Positions 53,373 to 64,000 of a stretch of 64,000 nt of DNA are shown in pieces. The notes beneath the pieces were generated by a model. That model was not told the DNA's origin, did not search any database, and saw only the letters and a program-made list of their open reading frames with translations. The stretch spans positions 15,438,001 through 15,502,000 of the forward strand of contig NC_068569.1 in NCBI RefSeq assembly GCF_025698545.1, in the 5' to 3' direction. Numbering within the stretch: the first letter of the stretch is position 1; every line of letters starts with the position of its first letter. The stretch comes from Gossypium raimondii. Lineage: Eukaryota; Streptophyta; Magnoliopsida; Malvales; Malvaceae. A program made the position numbers and the translations under genes.

Positions 53373-54358
53373 GATATGAATTATGGTATCTGGTGAGTCA
53401 TGTCTGACAGCAAATTGTGTTGTTTTGCAATGGTAAGCGTTGTTGAGTAACATCCCTTAATTTCATTTAGAAACAAGGGGGGAAAATGTTGTTGAGGATG
53501 TAAGGTTTTTAATGTTTAATGAATGAATCAAAGTTTATTATTATCATAAACTAAGTAGAGTTATATTCACCGAGTCTTAATACGATGTCATTGTTATCAA
53601 TACTGGAAGACGTAAATTTAAACATGTTGAAGTATTTTTTTTTCTTATTTAGGAATTTTAACAAGTGCTCATTCATACATTGAGTTAATATACATTTTAG
53701 GGTCTGATCTCATATGGGGTTAGAATTTTCTGATCCAATCAAAATTTGATAATTATTTTCACATTAGGACTTGAAGTAAGCAATTGTTCTTACATTGGAC
53801 CTTAAATTTTTTTCAAGTTAACTCCTAAACTTAGTAATTGTTTCTTAACCATGACTGAACTTTTTATCTTTCTTTTGAAAAAAATTAAAATTTAATTTGA
53901 CAAAGAAAAACTCAAGTCTCAATATGAAAATAATTAGGGACTGATTTAAATAAAAAAAATTTAAACCTAATATAAGAATAATTGTCTAGGTTTAGGCCTC
54001 AAAATTGCATTAGGGTTAAGAGGTGTTAGTTTATTATATGGATCAAGATTTGGGTTGAAAGCATCCAGCACGCTAGTAGTCGGATAGTGATCTAATAGCC
54101 CAATAAAGCTGGATATTACAAAGGGTAAAATCCCAAATGAAAGCCCGCAAAATTTCACGTCCAGCGACAAGGAGACTGAGCTGGGCTCTTGCTTTTGGTC
54201 GAATTGCTTCTTCAACCAGTAAAGCAAACAAGCAAATCGTTGATCGTCGAATCGAAACGTGAATTCTCAAATAGTTCGGGTAATTCACTGCTGATATTCA
54301 TTTATAGATCGAAAGCAAAGCAGTAGTAAATTAGCGAAGCTAAGCAATATTTGAAAGA
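53373..54358. other. intergenic, between peroxidase and glycosyltransferase
   Basis: AT-rich peroxidase 3' flank with short imperfect inverted pieces around 53760-53990, such as repeated TTAAACCT / AGGTTTA. Then comes the upstream region of the glycosyltransferase gene. Minus-strand frames at 53967-54288 are not protein-like and have no splice partners. Confidence 0.45.
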
Positions 54359-56968
54359 ATGGGTAAGCAACCGAGCGCATGGATTACAACCCAGCAGAAA
54401 AAGAGATGGCCACTTATGATTCTATTACTCCTTTCTCTATCAACACTCATGGCCTTCCTCATCAGATCCACCTTCGATTCTTGCAGTAACGGTTCTATTA
54501 ACAATGTCGGCAATTTCATCCGAGAAGGACAAGAAGAAGAAAAAGGGGGTACCCACCATGAAGTTAACCACAATGATGAAGCGCCGACTCCAAATCCTCT
54601 CGATTTCATGAAGTCAAAACTCGTTCTCTTAGTCTCTCACGAACTCTCCCTTTCCGGTGGGCCTTTATTGTTAATGGAACTGGCATTTCTGCTAAGAGAA
54701 GTTGGCGCCGACGTTGTCTGGGTAACTAACCAGAAACAAACCGAATCTGATGACATCATTTACAGTTTAGAACATAAGATGTTGAATCGAGGGGTTCAGG
54801 TAATTATTAATTTCTTGGTTTCTTTGTTTTCTTCTGTCTTCAATGCAAATGTTGTTTCTAAATTTTAACACATTGGGTTTTTTCCAACTTTTATCAAGGT
54901 TTTCTCTGCCAAAGGTCAAGAAGCTATAGATACTGCTCTAAAGGCTGATTTGGTAGTTTTGAACACTGCGGTTGCTGGAAAGTGGCTGGATGCTGTTCTT
55001 AAAGAACATGTTGCTGATGTTCTTCCAAAGGTTCTCTGGTGGATTCATGAAATGCGAGGACATTACTTCAAGCTAGAATATGTTAAGCACCTCCCTTTAG
55101 TTGGAGGTGCCATGATTGATTCACACACTACAGCAAATTACTGGAAAAACCGGACTCGGGAACGATTAGGGTAATGGTTTTTGTACCATCTGCTATAAGT
55201 TTTAGGATTTTATTGTCTGCTAATGCTAATATATATGAAGATTTAAGAGGCTTTGGAGTACGGTTACAATGCTGGTGGATGTTATTGTCATATGTGGATT
55301 ATAGGATTCAGATACACGTATTGACTCTATGATTTAAATATATGTTTCACCCCCTTTCTTTTTTTTTTGCTGTTTTTGGTTGTTTGTCTTAATTTTACAG
55401 TTTATTTTACAGGATCAAAATGCCTGAAACATACGTTGTGCACTTAGGAAACAGCAAGGAGCTAATGGAAGTGGCTGAAAATAGAGTTGCCAAAAGGGTT
55501 CTCTGTGAGCATGTTCGTGAATCTCTTGGCGTGAAAAATGAAGATCTAGTCTTTGCTCTTATAAATAGTATGTATGCTTTGGATGTATTATAAATAAAAC
55601 ACATGCTTACAGTGGATCCTTAGTGGTTGAAATCCTAGTTTGATTTTGTGGTTCATAGTTATTGTTGCCTTTCTGAGAATTGATTGCATGGATGATTTTA
55701 GTATCCTATACTCCTGCTAGCAGCTTTGGTTCCTTGAGTCAACAGCCTCTTAATTATTCCATGATTCAGTTTGCATTGTAGGCCTGGGAAATTTTTTATT
55801 CTCAATGAGGTTCCCCACAGGCATTGTTGCATGAATAAAATTATTCTTGATCGGATTATGGTTATATTTTAGAGCTTTGATCAATTGCCAATTTCTTCCT
55901 CCATTTTCCTTGGTAGCATATCTCCTTTTGTTTTTTTGTTTGTGTTCTTGCAAACACCTTGTGTTCTTTCACAACTCTGAACGACTAAATTATTGCAGAA
56001 TGTTGAAATATGTTATATGATTCGAGCCTACTGTACTGATTTATCATCTTTTGAGCACCAATCCCTGTACTGTTTCAGGTGTTTCCCGAGGGAAGGGTCA
56101 GGACCTATTTCTCCGTTCATTTCATGAAAGTTTGAAGTTGATCCAGGAGAGAAAACTAAAGGTGCCACCAATTCATGCGGTGATAGTGGGAAGTGACATG
56201 AATGCTCAGACAAAGTTTGAAACAGAGCTGCGTAACTTTGTATCACAGAATAATATGCAGGGTCGAGTTCACTTTGTTAATAAAACCCTAACTGTAGCTC
56301 CCTATCTGGCTTCTATCGATGTTCTTGTTCAAAATTCTCAGGTATTCTCTGAATAACTATGTTGTTTATTTGTGTTGTAAGCAGTACTAATTGCAGCACC
56401 ATAAACTCATAGTATATACTATAGCTTCATTCGTGTTCCATTTCATGACATATCTATCAAGTATGATTTGCTTTTGCTTTCCTGGCAAAGCTTACAAGTT
56501 GTTGTCACATTTAGGCCCGGGGAGAGTGTTTCGGAAGGATAACAATAGAAGCTATGGCCTTTCAGCTTCCTGTCCTGGTATGCCCTGTAATATCTAATAG
56601 AAATTCTTCTTCGCAATCTACCAATTCTCTCTCTTTTCATTTTAACAAAGCAATGTAACCACTTTTTTCTTTTTTGGGTGCTATTGTTGATTACATTTAT
56701 TATTCAGGGCACAGCTGCCGGTGGCACCATGGAGATAGTGGTAAACGGGACAACAGGCTTGTTGCATCCTGCTGGCAAAGAAGGCGTGATGCCCCTCTCA
56801 AATAACATCGTGAAACTAGCTACAAATGTAGAGAAGAGGCTGACGATGGGGAAGAGAGGATATGAAAGGGTGAAAGAGAGATTTTTAGAGCATCACATGT
56901 CCGAAAGAATTGCCAAGGTTCTGAAGGAAATACTGCTGCACAAGGCAAAGCGCCACTCTGAGTCTTGA
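54359..56968 (+). CDS. GT4-family glycosyltransferase, type II membrane protein
   Basis: Retaining glycosyltransferase of CAZy family 4 (GT-B fold), probably in the Golgi. Exons: 54359-54799, 54899-55170, 55413-55567, 56079-56341, 56515-56577, 56708-56968, giving 484 aa. A single hydrophobic segment (about 17-36, PLMILLLLSLSTLMAFLI) after a basic stretch makes a type II anchor. A charged stem follows to about 80. The N-terminal Rossmann half begins KLVLLVSHELSLSGGPLLLMEL. The donor-binding half has the EX7E signature at Glu381 and Glu389 (GECFGRITIEAMAF), followed by GTAAGGTMEIV. It resembles Arabidopsis At1g19710/At1g75420, whose sugar donor and acceptor are not known to me. The nearby BEL-like and UBC16 genes repeat the Arabidopsis order, supporting that orthology. 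Confidence 0.92.
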
Positions 56969-58094
56969 AAACTTTGCTGCACTGTTCAGTGCCTTCATCA
57001 TCCGGTACCAAAGTTGCTCTCTGCTGTTTTTGTCAGGCATCTGATGAATAATAAACTTGAGGGTAAAATCTATTTGTATATTATGTAGCAAGTGGGGGGA
57101 AAACTGTAGATAATCATGTTATGATACCCATTTTTCATTCTTTTTTACGTTTAAATTTATTCTTTTATACGTAAATCTAGAGACAGAAAAATTGTGATTC
57201 TTAAATTGGTTGGATTCAAGATTCCCAATGTAATGGTTGATATCTTTCCCCTTGAAATGGTTTAATTGAGGATTTAAGTTAGATTGGAGATTTTTAGATT
57301 TTGTTTAAATGCATCATCCCTTGTCGCCTAAGCCTTTTCTCTACTTATGAATAAAATGAATTAAGTGTAGTTTCCTCTTCTTTTTTGCAACAAGTTTTCT
57401 CTTTTACTTTTTGTATAACTTTGTTTTAACAAATAGCAAATAGCAAATAGGTCAAATCTATTTACTATAAATTCAATTTAAAATTATAAAATATTGTCGC
57501 CCAACAGAAATAAATTTAAATGTACTTATTTTTAATACGCTGAATTATACCATATGTCCTTGTATTCTTTGTAAATTTGGGATTTAGTCTCTTTATTCTT
57601 TTTGAGAATTTAATCTTTCTCTACTTTTCAAAATTTAAAGTTTAGGTCAAATTATTGAAACTATTAAAATTATTTTGTTAAATTCAAGTTTATTGCAACA
57701 TCATTTTTTAGTTACATTGCTATCAAGTAAGAATTTTTATTTATTTCAAAATGTCATACCAATCAATTTAATAAAAAAACATTCTTAATAATTGGATTTA
57801 AATTGTAAAATTTAAAAAGTAGATGGACTAAATCCTGAAAATAAAAGTATAGGAACTAAATTCTAAATTTGTAAAGAGTTCAGGGACCTAGGGCATATTT
57901 TAACCTTATAAAATCTAAAAGGGAAATTTTAGCCCAGGCCGCTTTAGAATGCATGTATATATATACATACCTGGCAGAGTTTACAAAATACAAATAGCCC
58001 CAATCTCGCGCAACCTCTTACCCAAGGAACCTTGGGAAAGCCCAGACACCAAGCTTTCTTCAAAGTCAGACCATTTCGATCATAGATTGTGACA
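56969..58094. other. intergenic, with a foldback element
   Basis: 3' flank of the glycosyltransferase gene, a foldback at about 57545-57905, then a short promoter region. A TATATATATAC motif at 57956-57966 lies upstream of the proteasome gene. No reading frame is supported. Confidence 0.5.
57545..57905. repeat. foldback (MITE-like) element
   Basis: Left ATATGTCCTTGTATTCTTTGTAAATTTGGGATTTAGTC pairs with right reverse complement TATGCCCTAGGTCCCTGAACTCTTTACAAATTTAGAATTTAGTTCC, and again at CTACTTTTCAAAATTTAAA. Arms are roughly 100 nt around an AT-rich middle. Target duplication was not resolved. Confidence 0.6.
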
Positions 58095-61077
<2,983 letters not shown>

Positions 61078-61612
61078 AAGTTTTCTGTTGGACAGTGCAT
61101 TATAATGTTGCCATAATTACAGCCCTCTAGTCATACTTGTATCATGGACCCCTTCTGCATGTTTCAGGAAATTGACTTATTTTCATTCTGGAGTGATTTA
61201 GTTTGGGCTCTTAAATGAATTTATATTTCAATCTCAAAATTTTCAACCACCACCACCAGTCTCTTTATTATTGACAGTTGCGGGTTTCAGCCTGAAATGT
61301 TGGGTTCTTTTCGTACATAAAGTTAGGTCGTTGCATTGATTATTCTATGATTATGCTATCCACCACCAACTTATGGTGCATGTAGTTTTTTTTAACTTCA
61401 ATCCGCATTTATGTAGTTTTTCCTTATCTGGTACTTTCCTTGATGGTAGAGATTGATGAATGAATCAAATAAAATGTGCATATTGTTCACAAGTAAAAAC
61501 AGCCCCATCAAAAATACGAGTACAACCGTATAATTCTTATGATTTGATTCTTTTTTTTTAAAAGTCGTACATAGAATCCTGCATGTTTACGCAGTATATT
61601 TCAATTTTCAAC

Positions 61613-61741
61613 CCTTAGTAAACTATCAGCTGTGTGGATACTTGAAGTGAATTAAGATACTGAATATTTTATGCATCCTTAGTAAACTATCAGCTGTGTG
61701 GATACTTGGAAGTGAATTCAGATACTGAATATTTTATGCAT
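61613..61741. repeat. direct tandem duplication of about 64 bp
   Basis: Copies 61613-61676 and 61677-61741 both read CCTTAGTAAACTATCAGC ... GAATATTTTATGCAT. They differ by a one-base insertion (TTGAAG/TTGGAAG) and one substitution (ATTAAG/ATTCAG). They lie between convergent genes, just after the stop of the TLC gene and about 540 bp past RPT4, so probably in a 3' UTR. Confidence 0.9.
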
Positions 61742-61768
61742 CCTAGTTCACTAGTATGTAACACAGCC

Positions 61769-62931
61769 TCAGTCCAATTTTCCAGGCATGCCCACCTGCT
61801 TCCTTCTTTTAGTAAGCTTGTACTTCACCATCTTTACAATCTTGTAGAACCAGAAAGCACTCACTAACTGAAGTCCTACAGCCATTGCCTAAGTAACAAC
61901 ACGGATACGATATTAATTTATCTATTTATATAATAGAGTTAGGAAGAAGAGGGATAGTCGCAAGTAAAACCTTGATAAGTAGTGGGTTATTAGCTGTCAG
62001 AGTAACGAAAGTGAGATAAGGTCCACCCACCATCCTTGCAACTGAGAATATTACAGCAAATAGGACCTGTTCAAGTAAACAATAACGTACATGACTACAC
62101 AAATATATTTTAATACAATTTGAAAACCTCACAGAACATAATTACATGATAGCTGCAGGCATCACGTTAGATGCAAATGCTGATCTAAAGCAAAAGAAAA
62201 AGAAATTGGAAACTAACATCAGCTGCTAAATTGAGATCGGTGTCCCTGTAACCGAATTCTTTAAGCAGTTCCCTGGCGTGGAGGAAAGGACTTGAGATCT
62301 CCGTTATGAATAAGGCAGCAACTTGTTCTGATCCACACTGCATCATAACTAAATCTAATCACGTAAAAAGGATGCATGGACTCACACAGATTAGTCCTGT
62401 AAAACCATGCCCAAAGAAAATCCGCACAAGGGGGAAAAAACAAACATAAAGGTGAATACCAATTGAAAGGCAAGGCCAGCTGCAAGACCAACGATGCTGA
62501 CCAAGTGATGAACTGTGTTGTCAAGAGTGAATTTGACGTCAAAGAGGCAGCATATGAGGTCATATATAAGATAAGCTACGGTAACAGCCAAAACTTGCCT
62601 CTGTCAGCCATTCACAATATTAATTCCTTCCACCATTATGTTTAAGCTCTGCTATAAATAAACAAAAGGAAAAGACATGAAGAAGTTGCTTTTGCTTGGT
62701 ACATACCTGCTTAGGCGTAGAAGCCGAAGCCAAAGGACAAACAGGGCAGCTCCAATCTTCAACAGAGAGCGAGGCTAAAATCACAGCCAAAATCCCATGG
62801 ATTGTAGAAACAATGCGGTTGCAAAGTTCAAAGGAGCGGTCGGAGAAGATTTTTCGGACAAGTAGAAAAACTGTCGTCCATGAGATCACACCCAACGCAA
62901 TCAAATTCACAATATCGTATTCCTCCCCCAT
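61769..62931 (-). CDS. TLC-domain multi-pass membrane protein (TMEM136-like)
   Basis: Member of the TRAM/LAG1/CLN8 family, which senses or handles lipids in internal membranes; the exact role of this plant branch is not known to me. Exons on the minus strand: 62931-62707, 62600-62460, 62337-62218, 62066-61971, 61888-61769, all phase 0, giving 233 aa. About six hydrophobic segments are seen: residues 8-26, 42-57, 81-97, 106-122, 163-176 and 199-215. The TLC block includes SVEDWSCPVCPL, YLIYDLICCLFD, NTVHHLVSIVGL and ITEISSPFLHARELL. The basic tail (KYKLTKRRKQ) suggests a cytosolic C-terminus. The ATG at 62931 is the first in frame; the open frame upstream begins only with TTG. LAG1-type ceramide synthase motifs are absent. 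Confidence 0.88.
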
Positions 62932-63069
62932 GTTCAAATCTCAAAGCTAATAACCCAACAAAGCTGAATAATGAAGCCAAAGAAAGCTTTTTGAAAACCC
63001 GAGTCAATAAAGAACCCAACCCTCAAGGAGAGATGCAAAACGAATTGGACCAATCTCTGATCTGTTCTA

Positions 63070-63076
63070 ATTTATA
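63070..63076 (-). promoter_or_regulatory. possible TATA box of the TLC gene
   Basis: On the minus strand TATAAAT lies about 140 bp upstream of the ATG, predicting a leader of about 105 nt. The region around it is AT-rich, so the match is only suggestive. Confidence 0.35.
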
Positions 63077-64000
63077 TTGAAAGAGGAAGGGAAGTTAACA
63101 ATCACCAACCGTTTCTCTCCATTTAAATGCCATAAATGATACCAGCACTTTCCGAGTGAACATTGACTAGCTCATGGCATCTTCTGGGTTTTAGTTGGCG
63201 ACAGAACTTCCCAAACTCTACTTGATTTATAGCTTAATAATTTATATATATGGTTCAAGGTGAACATCATTTGGAAATTTAACAAGGTCCGAATATTCCG
63301 ATTTTTATTTTTATTTTAGGGGATAATCGTTTAATATCTTTTGACTTATAAAAAGGAAAAAAGGAAACTTAAGAAACAGTTTTCATAAGACCGTATAAGT
63401 CATCATCAAAACAACATTAATGATCAACCAAGCGGTGGTTGAATGGCAGTAATTTGTGTAGGATTAAGTGTATGATTCATTTCTTCTCTCTTCCTAATAA
63501 CGTTATCAGCAGAGAAGAACTAAACACCTTTATTTTTCGGAATTAAAGTCAAACTTATTAAATCAACAACATCTCTCTCTAGTGAAACTTTTTTGGAAGA
63601 AGATAGACGATGCAATGCGTTCTTAGACAGGGCAGAGGTTAATGAATTCGAGATTTGAATTTTAGATTTTATGATTATATTGATTTTAAATTTTAAATTA
63701 TTCGACACATATAATATGGTAATTAAGAAGAGTGAGAAATTTGGGTCAATTTTCTAAAGCTAAATTAAAGGGGTTTTTGTATAATCTTAACCGGCATTCC
63801 ATGCCATTTTCATGAATTGTAACCCCAACTGTATTCGCTATTCCCTACGTTCACCAAACAAAAGTTTAAATTACAAATTAGTCTCAAAAACAAAACAAAA
63901 AGTCTAGTTTAGGCTTCGCGAGAAGATAATCGAAAAGATAAAAATTTTAAGAAGTAGAGAAATAATAAATAATTCTTTGCGTTGTGTACTTCATTAAAAA
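63077..64000. other. intergenic to the window edge, nothing recognised
   Basis: AT-rich DNA upstream of the TLC gene. The minus-strand frame at 63520-63708 is low in complexity and unlike any protein I know. No repeat or RNA gene was recognised. Confidence 0.5.

Overview
The window is plant nuclear DNA: intron-rich genes with GT-AG introns, AT-rich intergenic DNA, LTR retrotransposons and small foldback elements. The proteins are eudicot-like. The GGGCGTGTG / ACACGGCCGTGT satellite inside one LTR recalls cotton repeats, so I infer a Malvaceae genome, probably Gossypium (inference, not proven). Exon boundaries were placed by hand from splice signals, and every gene model keeps its reading frame through all junctions.

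Layout, left to right. 1050-3677 (+): three-domain jacalin-related lectin. 6605-18979: a decayed Ty1/copia element on the minus strand, split by a long solo LTR (10412-17077) that is itself split by a second solo LTR (13668-16698). Both insertions have perfect 5-bp target duplications. 23878-27734 (+): cytokinin oxidase/dehydrogenase, CKX5 type. 34121-31599 (-): ubiquitin-conjugating E2, UBC16 type. 37383-35718 (-): BEL1-like homeodomain factor. About 40120-45319: nested repeats, namely an LTR-like remnant carrying a Harbinger-type MITE and then a third long solo LTR. 46188-49968 (+): chloroplast HflX-type GTPase, 13 exons with one GC-AG intron. 52000-53372 (+): class III peroxidase. 54359-56968 (+): GT4 glycosyltransferase. 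58095-61077 (+): proteasome ATPase RPT4. 62931-61769 (-): TLC-domain membrane protein.

The genes are not an operon and have unrelated housekeeping or regulatory jobs. The neighbourhood does match known Arabidopsis blocks: lectin, BEL-like and GT4 genes together on At1g197xx, and GT4, BEL-like, UBC16 and CKX5 together on At1g7542x-7545x. It therefore looks like an ancestral segment later expanded by transposons.

The most unusual signal is inside the three long LTRs. Each has a mid-LTR array of short hairpins whose arm sequences change from unit to unit while staying complementary. Two copies carry this array inside an intron-like module (GGTAAGT donor, TACTAAC/TACTAAG branch site, TTTTATAG acceptor). 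I know of no description of it, though a literature and repeat-database search would be needed to claim novelty.
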